Of a DNA stretch of 64,000 nt, positions 45,699 to 54,331 are shown one piece after another (the stretch's first letter is position 1; the number at the start of each line of letters is the position of its first letter). Below the pieces are notes generated by a model, which saw nothing but the letters and a program-made list of their open reading frames with translations, was not told the DNA's origin and ran no database searches. The stretch lies in NCBI GenBank assembly GCA_011050085.1, contig DRGL01000055.1:1-64000 (forward strand), given 5' to 3'. The position numbers were made by a program, and so were the translations under genes. The stretch comes from Pricia antarctica. Its GTDB lineage: Bacteria > Bacteroidota > Bacteroidia > Flavobacteriales > Flavobacteriaceae.

Positions 45699-47407
45699 TA
45701 ACCCAAATTAAGTTCTCGCTTAATACGATCAATTTTGGCATCGAGTTCCGAAGAAACTTTTTTGAAATTATCTGCCTTGTCCAATTCTGAATTTGTGCTA
45801 ATGTAGAATTTTACTTTGGGTTCGGTACCACTCGGACGAGCCGCTATTCTTGTACCGTCTTCCGTTTCATAGATCAATACGTTAGACTTTGGAAGATCAA
45901 TTGCTTTTTCTTCACCAGTCAACACATTCTTGGCCATTGAGGTATTATAATCCTCTATCCATTTCACCTTTGATCCAGCAACGGACTGTACCGGATTTTC
46001 TTTGAAATCTTTCAACATTTGCGTTATTTCCTCCGCCCCGCTGATGCCTTTTTTGGTAAGGGAAATGAGGTGTTCCTTATAAAAGCCGTAAGCAACATAG
46101 CAATCAATGAGTTCTTTATAGAAAGAGCTACCTTTCGCCTTTGCCTGAGCACCTATTTCGCAGGCGAGTAGGGTAGAAGTGACGGCGTCTTTATCGCGGA
46201 CAAAATCACTGACCATATAACCAAAACTTTCTTCTCCACCGCCCAGAAGTTGTTCTTTAGGGAAGTCTTTTATCATTTTCCCGATCCATTTGAATCCCGT
46301 TAGTGCTGTTTTAAAATTAACGCCATAGGCTTTGGCCATGGCTTCCATCATGGGGGTAGAAACGATGGTCGTCGCGACGAACTCGTTGCCTTCAAAACCT
46401 TCTTTTTTCTTCTGCTCTAAAAGAAAACGGGTCATTAAAATCATGGCCTGATTGCCATTTACAATTTCCATTTCACCATCCAGATTTCTGACGGCTATAC
46501 CCAAACGGTCACTGTCAGGATCGGTGCCGATGACCATGTCCGCTCCAATTTCCTCTGCTTTGGCGATGGCCATGGATAGGGCCTCCGGTTCTTCAGGATT
46601 GGGAGATTTCACGGTTGGGAAGTCTCCGTCCGGTTTGGCCTGCTCTTCGATTATCGTCACGTTATTGTAACCGGCCCGTTTTAAAACTTCGGGAATAGCC
46701 GTAATGGATGTGCCATGTAATGAAGTGAAAACGATTTTGAAATCATCCTTACCGGCGGCATTAAAATTACCATGCGCAACCGAAGCCTCGAAAAAAGCCT
46801 CGTCAACTTCGGTATCAATACTCTCGATTAAATCAGCATTCCCGTCGAATTTAATTTCCTCAAAAGAAAGTGCATTGATAGCAGCAACAATCTCCCCATC
46901 TTGTGGAGGTACGATTTGGCCCCCATCAGACCAGTATACTTTGTACCCATTATATTCTGGAGGATTATGCGATGCAGTCAAAACGATACCCGCGTGACAT
47001 TTCAAATGCCGCACGGCAAAGGAAAGTTCAGGCGTAGTTCTTAGTTCAGAGAAGCGATATACTTTAATACCATTGGCAGCGAATACCTCGGCTACCGTTT
47101 GGGAAAGGGTATCACTGTTATGACGGCAATCGTATGCAATTACGACTTTAATTTCCTCATCCTTATACATTTTTTTGAGGTAATTACTTAGCCCCTGTGT
47201 ACTTTTGCCTAGCGTATATTTGTTGATGCGGTTCGTGCCAACACCCATAATACCACGCATTCCACCCGTACCGAATTCCATATTCTTATAGAATCGATCT
47301 TTCAGTTCATCAGTATCGTTATCGATTAGATGTTGTACTTCCTTTTTTACGGCAGGATCAAAAAAATCTGTAAGCCAAGTTTTCGCTGTGTTTAGAATGT
47401 TTTCCAT
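45698..47407 (-). CDS. Phosphohexomutase (phosphoglucomutase/phosphomannomutase)
   Basis: The enzyme moves phosphate between C1 and C6 of a hexose, supplying sugar-1-phosphate for nucleotide sugars. The 569-residue protein has the phosphoserine loop with S146 (LTASHNPPEYNGYK), the metal loop GTDPDSDRLG, the sugar loop GGGEESFGYM and the C-terminal phosphate loop RPSGTEPKVKFY. Its length fits the PgcA-like group, longer than E. coli ManB. It overlaps the ABC exporter gene by one base. A role in making surface glycans is suggested by the neighbouring glycosyltransferase. Confidence 0.95.
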   Translation of the reverse strand: MENILNTAKTWLTDFFDPAVKKEVQHLIDNDTDELKDRFYKNMEFGTGGMRGIMGVGTNRINKYTLGKSTQGLSNYLKKMYKDEEIKVVIAYDCRHNSDTLSQTVAEVFAANGIKVYRFSELRTTPELSFAVRHLKCHAGIVLTASHNPPEYNGYKVYWSDGGQIVPPQDGEIVAAINALSFEEIKFDGNADLIESIDTEVDEAFFEASVAHGNFNAAGKDDFKIVFTSLHGTSITAIPEVLKRAGYNNVTIIEEQAKPDGDFPTVKSPNPEEPEALSMAIAKAEEIGADMVIGTDPDSDRLGIAVRNLDGEMEIVNGNQAMILMTRFLLEQKKKEGFEGNEFVATTIVSTPMMEAMAKAYGVNFKTALTGFKWIGKMIKDFPKEQLLGGGEESFGYMVSDFVRDKDAVTSTLLACEIGAQAKAKGSSFYKELIDCYVAYGFYKEHLISLTKKGISGAEEITQMLKDFKENPVQSVAGSKVKWIEDYNTSMAKNVLTGEEKAIDLPKSNVLIYETEDGTRIAARPSGTEPKVKFYISTNSELDKADNFKKVSSELDAKIDRIKRELNLG

Positions 47408-47593
47408 CTAATTAAATTATTTCGTTAATGGATTAGTCTATAAATAGGACAGTTCAAGATTAGTTGTCGTTAAAGATAGGAAGTTAAAGATTTTTTGGGG
47501 TATAGAGACTTTAAAAATTTATTCCTTTGTTGGATATATAGACAAGGTATTGAAAATGAAAAATTTAGGATATGGTTTGTTTTATTTTTTAAT

Positions 47594-48556
47594 TTAAATA
47601 TATTCATCCTTAAAATTAACCACTTCCGAAATGGTATATCTAGAATCATTTCTGCGGTTCCGAACCAAAATTTCCCCTAGAAATCCGGCCAAAAACAATT
47701 GCGTACCAAGAAGCATGGCAGTAAGAGCAATATAAAATTGGGGGCGGTCCGTAATTAAGCGTCCAAATTTGTTGATAAAAAGCTTATCGATACCGAGATA
47801 TATGGCAAAGCCGAAACCTATTATAAACATGATTACACCTAGGGCTCCAAAGAGGTGCATTGGTCGACGGGCAAATTTTGATATGAACCAGATGGTAATT
47901 AAATCCAATAATCCATTAATAAAGCGTTCCATACCGAATTTTGTTTTCCCGTATTTCCGGGCTTGATGGGCAACTACTTTTTCCCCAATATTTGAAAAAC
48001 CAGCGTTTTTGGCAAGTACGGGTATGTATCGGTGCATTTCCCCTGAAACCTCAATGTTTTTAATGACAGTTTTGTTAAAGGCCTTAAGGCCACAATTAAA
48101 ATCATGCAGTTTTACGCCAGAGGTTCGCCTTGCCGCCCAATTGAATAATTTTGAGGGCATGTTTTTGGACAATACCGAATCATAGCGTTTTTTTTTCCAG
48201 CCCGAAACCAGGTCGTAGCCGTCTCTAGTTATAAGATTATAAAGTTCTGGAATTTCTTCTGGATTATCCTGCAGGTCGGCATCCATGGTAATTACAACAT
48301 CACCTTGTGCTGCCTTGAAGCCAGCATGTAGTGCCTGCGACTTTCCGTAATTACGCAGAAATCGCAATCCACGCACTTGTGGATGTTCTTCCGATAGTTT
48401 TTGAATTAATTGCCAAGAGTTGTCGGAACTACCATCATCGATGAACAATATTTCATACGAATAACCTTCGGACAGCATGACTTTACCAATCCAAGCATGC
48501 AGTTCTTGAAGGGATTCCTCTTCGTTAAGAAGGGGTATGATGATGGATAGATTCAT
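47594..48556 (-). CDS. Family 2 glycosyltransferase, polyprenol-phosphate type
   Basis: A 320-residue membrane-associated GT2 enzyme. The GT-A domain (1-220) starts with LSIIIPLLNEEESL and carries LFIDDGSSDNSW and the metal motif TMDADLQDNPEEI. Two membrane helices follow (about 232-255, LFGALGVIMFIIGFGFAIYLG, and 270-295, ALTAMLLGTQLFLAGFLGEIL). This layout is that of DPM1/GtrB-type proteins that load a sugar on a lipid phosphate carrier, which suits cell-surface glycan work. The donor sugar is unknown. It is 51 bp downstream of the DUF4199 gene. Confidence 0.9.
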   Translation of the reverse strand: MNLSIIIPLLNEEESLQELHAWIGKVMLSEGYSYEILFIDDGSSDNSWQLIQKLSEEHPQVRGLRFLRNYGKSQALHAGFKAAQGDVVITMDADLQDNPEEIPELYNLITRDGYDLVSGWKKKRYDSVLSKNMPSKLFNWAARRTSGVKLHDFNCGLKAFNKTVIKNIEVSGEMHRYIPVLAKNAGFSNIGEKVVAHQARKYGKTKFGMERFINGLLDLITIWFISKFARRPMHLFGALGVIMFIIGFGFAIYLGIDKLFINKFGRLITDRPQFYIALTAMLLGTQLFLAGFLGEILVRNRRNDSRYTISEVVNFKDEYI

Positions 48557-48607
48557 GGATAGCTGCTGTAAATCCGTCCAAAAATACGATTTTGATACTG
48601 AATTGAT

Positions 48608-49129
48608 TTAGTAGGCCGGTTTTTGTTTTTTCATAATCAAACCGGTAATTAAACCAATGACAAGGCCGATAATAATATTTATTACAATAACAATAGGGTA
48701 GGTAACCCAAGCAAAACTTTTCTGCATTTCCATACCCTGCTGCCATTGTTCTTCGGTAAGTTTCGGATTTTCCTCAAAGGTTTTTACCTTGGCAATTTCC
48801 ATGGCTTTGTCCATAAAATCGGGCTCGATTACATTTACCAACACTGCGTACCAGATAAGTGAAAATAAAGCGCCCACCAGACCAATACCTGCACCCAGTT
48901 TTAGCGCATCGGAAAGGACTAAAAATCCACCGTTCGCTTTTTTGTATTGGTAAGTTGCCAAAACAATTCCAACAATCAATAACAATGTTCCAATTATGCG
49001 AACGTCCCAGCCTTGCTCGTAATGCATGTCCATGCTGAATAGTATCACGCCAAAGGCAATTCCGGCAACGCCTAACAGGGAGCCATAAGTCCAAATGAAT
49101 TTCCCGGTTTTTGGTTGGGTATTTTCCAT
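48608..49129 (-). CDS. DUF4199 membrane protein
   Basis: A 173-residue inner membrane protein with four hydrophobic helices at about 10-30, 38-55, 70-95 and 140-165 (for example TYGSLLGVAGIAFGVILFSM and VIVINIIIGLVIGLITGLI). The pattern and the order with a downstream GT2 gene fit the DUF4199 family, which is nearly confined to Bacteroidota and has no known function. It is probably cotranscribed with the glycosyltransferase, perhaps as a helper. Confidence 0.8.
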   Translation of the reverse strand: MENTQPKTGKFIWTYGSLLGVAGIAFGVILFSMDMHYEQGWDVRIIGTLLLIVGIVLATYQYKKANGGFLVLSDALKLGAGIGLVGALFSLIWYAVLVNVIEPDFMDKAMEIAKVKTFEENPKLTEEQWQQGMEMQKSFAWVTYPIVIVINIIIGLVIGLITGLIMKKQKPAY

Positions 49130-49232
49130 AATATGTTCTAATTTTTGGTTGTTGAATTGATTAGTTGTTGTTTCGGTAATTTTGTTACAGCTAAAAGTAC
49201 ATTATTTTTATGGTTCTTTTTCCCAGTTATAA

Positions 49233-49262
49233 TTGCAAGTTTCTGAAAAATGCCTAAATTTG
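49233..49262 (+). promoter_or_regulatory. Consensus Bacteroidota promoter of rpmE2
   Basis: TTG at 49233-49235, a 19-base spacer and TAAATTTG at 49255-49262 match the TTG-N19-TAnnTTTG consensus exactly. It lies about 50 bases upstream of the rpmE2 ATG. Confidence 0.88.
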
Positions 49263-49312
49263 CACCCTTAAAATGAGTGCCTGTTGGAATGGGCGCATAA
49301 AATTTTATCTTG

Positions 49313-49723
49313 ATGAAAAAAGACATCCACCCAGAGAATTTTAGATTGGTAGCTTTTAAAGACATGTCGAACGACGAGGTGTTCTTGACGAAGTCTACGG
49401 CAAATACGAAAGAAACTTTAGATGTAGACGGCACTGAATATCCGTTGGTAAAATTGGAAATTTCCAGAACTTCACATCCTTTCTACACCGGAAAAGCAAA
49501 ACTGTTGGATACTGCTGGTCGTATCGATAAGTTCAAGAATAAATACGATAAGTTTAAAAAGAAAAAAACTGCTCCCTCTGAGAAGCAGACCGAAGAAACT
49601 GCTCCTAAAGCTGAGGCCGCTCAAAAGGCCGAAGCAAAAAAGGAGGCTCCTAAAGCTGAGACCGCTCAAAAGGCCGAAGCAAAAAAGGAGGCTCCCAAAG
49701 CTGAGGCTAAGGATAAAAAATAG
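49313..49723 (+). CDS. rpmE2: 50S ribosomal protein L31 type B with C-terminal extension
   Basis: This is a component of the large ribosomal subunit, at the inter-subunit bridge. The first 85 residues or so form the L31 fold ([41 protein letters not shown]). There are no Cys residues, so it is the zinc-free type B form. The remaining 50 residues are a low-complexity Lys/Ala/Glu/Pro tail made by a 45-bp tandem repeat. The frame opens at TTG 49310, but the ATG at 49313 is the obvious start. It has a consensus promoter upstream and a strong terminator downstream, and is transcribed alone. Confidence 0.95.
   Translation: MKKDIHPENFRLVAFKDMSNDEVFLTKSTANTKETLDVDGTEYPLVKLEISRTSHPFYTGKAKLLDTAGRIDKFKNKYDKFKKKKTAPSEKQTEETAPKAEAAQKAEAKKEAPKAETAQKAEAKKEAPKAEAKDKK
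49601..49707 (+). repeat. 45-bp tandem repeat in the rpmE2 tail
   Basis: Two near-identical 45-bp units (49601-49645 and 49646-49690) and a partial third (49691-49707) begin GCTCC and code for APKAE(A/T)AQKAEAKKE. The first two units differ at only one or two bases, so the expansion is recent or is being homogenised. The number is a whole multiple of three bases, so gain or loss of a unit keeps the frame. Confidence 0.92.
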
Positions 49724-49744
49724 TTTATTTTTTTATATCATATT

Positions 49745-49780
49745 AAAATGCCCTCGACCATCGAGGGCATTTTTGTTTTT
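49745..49780 (+). terminator. Intrinsic terminator of rpmE2
   Basis: AAAATGCCCTCGA (49745-49757) pairs with TCGAGGGCATTTT (49761-49773) around a CCA loop, followed by T-rich GTTTTTT. The 13-bp stem is perfect. Confidence 0.95.
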
Positions 49781-49875
49781 TAGTAGAAAATATACATTTA
49801 ATCACATAGAATAAGTATTACGCTCTAGCGTTGTAAAATATATTGGCTTACTTACATATGTTATAGCACTTACAA

Positions 49876-51051
49876 ATGAACTACATTCTATTTGACGGAA
49901 CGGTTAGAGACAATCTGCTACCATTTACGTTTACCAGACCGGTAGCCGATATTAGAGTTGGTATTTTGACTATTCGAGAAAAATGGGAAAAATATCTAGG
50001 AAGTACAATGACGACGATTACCGAAGCGTATCTCTCAGAAAAATTTCCCATGGTTGAAATGGAGGAGAATGTTTTAATTAATGCCTCTTATTTGCCCACA
50101 AAAAAACTGATTGACCTCATTGTTGAACTGAAAGAGAACGAGGCGATTTTTCAAGGAGAAGAAGTCATCGCCTTCTTTACTTCCGCTACCCAAGATACTG
50201 TTGATTTTTCATCATATAAGGCCATGGAATTTGAAGATGATATTCTTAGAATTGTCAATACCTGGGATATTTTCGAAAAGAACGGCGCAGCACTTCAGGC
50301 AGATTTCGACTTTCTAACCGCCGGACGAAATAGTGCGCCGATTTCGGAAACCAATCGACTCATTCATCCTGAAAATATTTTTTTGGAGGAAGGCGCCCAA
50401 GTTGAATACAGCATTTTGAACGCGACCGATGGGCCCATATATTTAGGAAAGGATTCCGAAATTTGGGAAGGGGCAATGGTAAGGGGTGCTTTTGCGCTTT
50501 GCGAACACGGGGTGGTTAAAATGGGCGCAAAAATTTATGGAGCGACTACTATAGGTCCCTATGGCAAAGTTTGTGGAGAGGTAAGCAATTCAGTACTATT
50601 CGGATATTCAAGTAAAGGTCATGAAGGCTATTTAGGGAATGCCGTGCTAGGGGAGTGGTGCAATATTGGGGCTGACAGCAACAACTCCAATCTCAAAAAT
50701 AACTATGCCAAAGTGCGATTATGGAACTACGCCTCGGAAAGTTTTGAACAAACGGGATTACAATTTTGCGGTCTTATGATGGGCGACCATAGTAAGACGG
50801 CAATTAACACCATGTTAAATACCGGTACGGTGGTAGGCGTTAACGTAAATATATACGTGCCTGGTTTTCCTAGAAATTTTATTCCCAGCTTCAGTTGGGG
50901 TGGAGCCAGTGGTTTTTCGACCTATTTGCCTGTAAAGGCCTTCGAGGCAGCTAAGGTGATGATGGCAAGAAGGCAAGTGGAATTTACCGAGGTAGATGCC
51001 CGTATTTTAGAGCATGTTTTTGAACTTACAAAGAAGTGGCGAAAGTATTAG
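49876..51051 (+). CDS. GlmU-like sugar nucleotidyltransferase family protein
   Basis: A 391-residue cytoplasmic protein of the NTP_transf_4/GlmU-like group found in Bacteroidota. The N-terminal part (about 1-170; LFDGTVRDNLLPFTFTRPVADIR) has a nucleotidyltransferase-like fold but lacks the canonical GxGTRMxP loop of GlmU. The C-terminal part (about 190-330) is a left-handed beta helix of hexapeptide repeats (EIWEGAMVRGAFALCEHGVVK, GAKIYGATTIGPYGKV). The catalytic role is uncertain; it may act on UDP-GlcNAc or another nucleotide sugar. It lies downstream of the rpmE2 terminator and appears to be a single-gene unit. Confidence 0.85.
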   Translation: MNYILFDGTVRDNLLPFTFTRPVADIRVGILTIREKWEKYLGSTMTTITEAYLSEKFPMVEMEENVLINASYLPTKKLIDLIVELKENEAIFQGEEVIAFFTSATQDTVDFSSYKAMEFEDDILRIVNTWDIFEKNGAALQADFDFLTAGRNSAPISETNRLIHPENIFLEEGAQVEYSILNATDGPIYLGKDSEIWEGAMVRGAFALCEHGVVKMGAKIYGATTIGPYGKVCGEVSNSVLFGYSSKGHEGYLGNAVLGEWCNIGADSNNSNLKNNYAKVRLWNYASESFEQTGLQFCGLMMGDHSKTAINTMLNTGTVVGVNVNIYVPGFPRNFIPSFSWGGASGFSTYLPVKAFEAAKVMMARRQVEFTEVDARILEHVFELTKKWRKY

Positions 51052-51660
51052 TGGAGTGCATATAGCACGTACTTTAAGTCAATCGTATTCCGCCTTTGAA
51101 TCTAGTTTAATTTCTAACTTGGTTTTATAATTGATTTCTGTTTATATGGAATAAATTTTGACGAATAATCTATATATCCGATTATCTTCTTTTTTCTATT
51201 ACTTGGGTAATTGGTCGTTTTTGCACCAATCCCAAAGCTCAATTCCTAATTAACCTAATCTTTACGTTTATCCTTTAAATCCGAATAAGGGAGTGTGCTT
51301 CGATGTTATCGCATTTGTTGCTTAGTTTCTCAAAATAGATTGATTTCTACCCAAGGAATTATCGGGATTTTGTGGACTTATGTTCTGCTAAACACTTCGG
51401 TAGCCAATACTTATTTTATACCGCTGTAGAAAATTGAAGTTAGGGCTCTTGAATCCCATTCAAAGTAGAGCGTAATTTCCATAAATTTTTGATCTCGATG
51501 TCGAGAGAAGTAATTTTTAAAATTAATCAACTTAAACTTACTTAGTGTAAAGCGCCTCAAATGAAAACCAGTTTTACTTTGCTATATATTAAAATAAGCT
51601 TGAGTTCTAATAATATAATTCGCCACGTTTGGGCGAGTTCGAATTTCTTTATAATCTTCT
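51052..51660. other. About 610-bp region without a recognised gene
   Basis: The region is AT-rich and lies between two + strand genes. I find stop codons scattered through all frames and no clear tRNA, hairpin with T run or repeated element. A small RNA or a decayed gene cannot be excluded by eye. Confidence 0.5.
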
Positions 51661-51668
51661 TATATTTG
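51661..51668 (+). promoter_or_regulatory. Candidate -7 box of mtaB
   Basis: TATATTTG matches TAnnTTTG exactly and lies 26 bases upstream of the mtaB ATG. The expected -33 TTG is weak: TTC at 51638-51640. Confidence 0.5.
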
Positions 51669-51693
51669 GAATCCGGAATTTCAGTTTTGTAAA

Positions 51694-53040
51694 ATGAAAA
51701 AGAAAGTCGCTTTTTATACCTTGGGCTGTAAGCTCAATTTCTCAGAAACTTCTACCATTGCTAGAGGTTTTGAGGATGAAGGTTTTGAACGTGTCGACTT
51801 TTCGGATGCTGCTGATATGTACGTCATCAACACCTGTTCCGTTACGGAAAATGCCGATAAGCGCTTCAAGACAATCGTTAAAAAAGCGCAAAAGAAAAAT
51901 CCGGATGCCTTTGTAGCGGCTATCGGTTGCTATGCACAGTTAAAACCTCAAAAATTGGCAGAGGTCGATGGTGTTGATTTGGTATTGGGTGCTACAGAGA
52001 AGTTTAAGATTACCGATTATATCAATGATATATTAAGTCGCCCCGAACGTCTAGATGGGGTCGGTCAAGTATACTCATGCGATATATCTGAAGCCGATTT
52101 CTATGTTGGCAGCTATGCTATCGGTGATCGCACCAGGGCTTTTTTGAAAGTGCAGGACGGTTGCGATTACAAATGCACCTACTGTACCATTCCATTGGCA
52201 CGGGGTATTTCTCGCAGCGACACCTTACAAAATGTGCTTGACAATGCCGCTGAAATATCAGCTCAAGGTATCAAGGAAATCGTTTTGACAGGAGTCAATA
52301 TAGGCGACTATGGAAAAGGGGAATTTGGCAACAAAAAACATGAACATACTTTTTTAGAGTTGGTCGAGGCTTTAGATGAGGTTGAAGGTATTCAGCGATT
52401 GCGAATATCGTCCATTGAACCGAACCTTTTAAAAAATGAAACCATTGATTTTGTTGCACGAAGTGGCACATTCGTACCGCATTTTCATTTACCCCTTCAA
52501 AGCGGTAGTGATAAAATGCTGAAAAGAATGCGACGTCGCTATATGAGTAAGCTTTATGTGAATAGGGTTCAAAAGATAAAACAAACCATGCCGCATGCCT
52601 GTATCGGGGTTGATGTAATTGTTGGTTTTCCTGGAGAAACTGAGGAGCTTTTTTTGGAGACCTATCATTTTTTAAATGAACTTGATATTTCTTATTTACA
52701 TGTTTTTACATATTCAGAGAGAAAAAACACCCCTGCAGCAACTATGGATGGCGTAGTGCCCGTAAAGGTCCGAAAAAAACGCAGCAAGATGCTAAGAGGC
52801 CTTTCGGCAAAAAAACGTAGGGCTTTTTATGAAAACCAAATCGGTACGGAACAACGCGTTTTGTTCGAAGGAGAAAATAAAGCGGGCTACATTCACGGAT
52901 TTACTGAAAACTACGTGAAAGTAAAGGCTCCATGGGATCCATCACTAGTAAATACACTGCAATCTGTTGCTTTGACGGAAATTGCGGATGATGGCCTGGT
53001 ACGTTTTGAACGTGTAACCAATAGAATTTCCGTTCAGTAA
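51694..53040 (+). CDS. mtaB: tRNA t6A37 methylthiotransferase MtaB
   Basis: A radical-SAM enzyme that adds a methylthio group to N6-threonylcarbamoyladenosine 37 in ANN-decoding tRNAs. The 448-residue protein carries the N-terminal cluster cysteines C12, C48 and C79 (TLGCKLNF, NTCSVTENAD, AIGCYAQ) and the radical-SAM motif C157-x3-C161-x2-C164 (GCDYKCTYCT), then a TRAM-like C-terminal region (RVLFEGENKAGYIHGFTENYVKV). NFSET after the first Cys and the whole-protein pattern fit MtaB better than MiaB or RimO. It is transcribed alone and ends at a terminator. Confidence 0.93.
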   Translation: MKKKVAFYTLGCKLNFSETSTIARGFEDEGFERVDFSDAADMYVINTCSVTENADKRFKTIVKKAQKKNPDAFVAAIGCYAQLKPQKLAEVDGVDLVLGATEKFKITDYINDILSRPERLDGVGQVYSCDISEADFYVGSYAIGDRTRAFLKVQDGCDYKCTYCTIPLARGISRSDTLQNVLDNAAEISAQGIKEIVLTGVNIGDYGKGEFGNKKHEHTFLELVEALDEVEGIQRLRISSIEPNLLKNETIDFVARSGTFVPHFHLPLQSGSDKMLKRMRRRYMSKLYVNRVQKIKQTMPHACIGVDVIVGFPGETEELFLETYHFLNELDISYLHVFTYSERKNTPAATMDGVVPVKVRKKRSKMLRGLSAKKRRAFYENQIGTEQRVLFEGENKAGYIHGFTENYVKVKAPWDPSLVNTLQSVALTEIADDGLVRFERVTNRISVQ

Positions 53041-53078
53041 AAGCTATTTATTTACGCAACTAAGGAGTATCTCAAAAA

Positions 53079-53104
53079 AAAATCTCGCTGTTGGGCGAGA
53101 TTTT
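53079..53104. terminator. Bidirectional intrinsic terminator
   Basis: AAAATCTCGC (53079-53088) pairs with GCGAGATTTT (53095-53104) around TGTTGG, with an A run on the left and a T run on the right. It lies between the convergent mtaB and GNAT-like genes. Confidence 0.88.
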
Positions 53105-53124
53105 AAATGAATCCTTGAAATCTG

Positions 53125-53418
53125 TTAGATTCTAATGCCTACGGGCAACATTTCTTTATATTGTCTGTTTTTTCTTAAAAAACCAGCTATTTCTGGACTT
53201 GTAGGAACGACTCTCATGTTTTGTTCCTGAATTCGGTGAAGCACCGCTTTGATGAAATCTTCTTTAAATCCGGCTGTCGTAATTTCTTCCGGAACCACTA
53301 ATTTAGTTAGAAATACTTTTCGCTCCTGTGAAGAATACTCGATTTTGGCCAAGTTACCGTCGACGCTAGTTTCAAATTGACGTAAGAAACTATTGTCCTT
53401 AATTTCAACTTCATTCAT
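53125..53418 (-). CDS. Small GNAT-like N-acetyltransferase (NATD1/YidJ type)
   Basis: The chosen ATG gives a 97-residue protein. The frame extends to a TTG at 53505, but the extra 29 residues have no family look. The sequence (FETSVDGNLAKIEYSSQERKVFL, ITTAGFKEDFIKAVLHRIQEQ, VVPTSPEIAGFLRKN) fits the small single-domain GNAT-like proteins related to human NATD1: a short beta sheet with an acetyl-CoA-binding helix. No substrate is known. It sits alone between two + strand genes. Confidence 0.82.
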   Translation of the reverse strand: MNEVEIKDNSFLRQFETSVDGNLAKIEYSSQERKVFLTKLVVPEEITTAGFKEDFIKAVLHRIQEQNMRVVPTSPEIAGFLRKNRQYKEMLPVGIRI

Positions 53419-53603
53419 ATAGTTAGGATTTGTATTTCGGCAGCATAGTGAAATTTTGGCGTGCTCAAACCTCAATTTTAGACTACTTTTGCCAAGATTA
53501 GACAAACAATGGAATCTCCCAATGTCGATAACAAAAGTAGTGAATACTTTGTTAATTTCCTAATATTTTATGCTTTGAGGCTAAGCATATCTATTACTTT
53601 TTC

Positions 53604-54266
53604 ATGAAAAATACCAAAATTCATATTTATTTCATGCCCGGTATGGCTGCTAATCCATCCATATTTAAAAATATTAAATTACCTACGGATGTCTTTGAGC
53701 AACATTTACTAGACTGGTTTTTACCAACAGAGAACATGAGCCTTGCCGAGTATGCCCAAAAAATGAATGAAAGAATTCATCATAAGAACATAGTGTTGAT
53801 AGGGGTTTCATTTGGTGGTATGCTTGTTCAGGAAATGGCGAAATTTATAGAAGTAAAAAAAATCATTATTATATCAAGTGTCAAAACAACTACCGAACTG
53901 CCCGGACGTATGCGTTTTGCAAAACACACGAAAATTTATAAGCTGCTTCCTACAGGTTTGGTAAACAACATTGAAGTCTTGGCCAAGTATGGTTTTGGTG
54001 AGACCTTTACCAAACGTCTAGCCTTGTATGAAGAGTACCTCTCCATACGCGACCAAAAATATATCGATTGGTCTATCGATAAAATTGTGAACTGGTCACA
54101 GGTTGACATCCCTAAAAATCTAGTTCATATTCATGGTGAAAAGGACGCTGTTTTCCCAATAATCCGCATTACAGATTGTATTTCGGTAAAAAATGGTACC
54201 CATACCATGATTATTCATCGGGCGAAGTGGTTTAATGAGCATTTGCCTACAATTATTTTAGAATAA
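53604..54266 (+). CDS. Alpha/beta hydrolase
   Basis: A 220-residue cytoplasmic protein with the alpha/beta hydrolase signature: nucleophile elbow GVSFGGM, an early IYFMPGMAANPSIF (oxyanion region) and a late GTHTMI that supplies the likely catalytic His, with an acid in HIHGEKDAVFP. No lid domain is recognisable. The substrate cannot be told. It precedes the lytic transglycosylase by 65 bp on the same strand but a -7 box for the latter lies between. Confidence 0.85.
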   Translation: MKNTKIHIYFMPGMAANPSIFKNIKLPTDVFEQHLLDWFLPTENMSLAEYAQKMNERIHHKNIVLIGVSFGGMLVQEMAKFIEVKKIIIISSVKTTTELPGRMRFAKHTKIYKLLPTGLVNNIEVLAKYGFGETFTKRLALYEEYLSIRDQKYIDWSIDKIVNWSQVDIPKNLVHIHGEKDAVFPIIRITDCISVKNGTHTMIIHRAKWFNEHLPTIILE

Positions 54267-54303
54267 TCGAGTTGTAGTATAGGGAGAATTTCCATTAGTT
54301 CGT

Positions 54304-54311
54304 TAACTTTG
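54304..54311 (+). promoter_or_regulatory. Candidate -7 box of the lytic transglycosylase gene
   Basis: TAACTTTG matches TAnnTTTG exactly and lies 20 bases upstream of the ATG at 54332. The nearest TTG is 29 bases upstream, too far for the usual spacing. Confidence 0.45.
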
Positions 54312-54331
54312 AGAAAACAGTAGAATTAACT

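Noticed and set aside
49138-49434. 98-residue open frame opposite the rpmE2 start
   Set aside because: It lies antisense to the clear rpmE2 gene and its consensus promoter and has no recognisable features.
49601-49707. Short direct repeats as a possible CRISPR array
   Set aside because: The units are contiguous with no spacers and are in frame within rpmE2.
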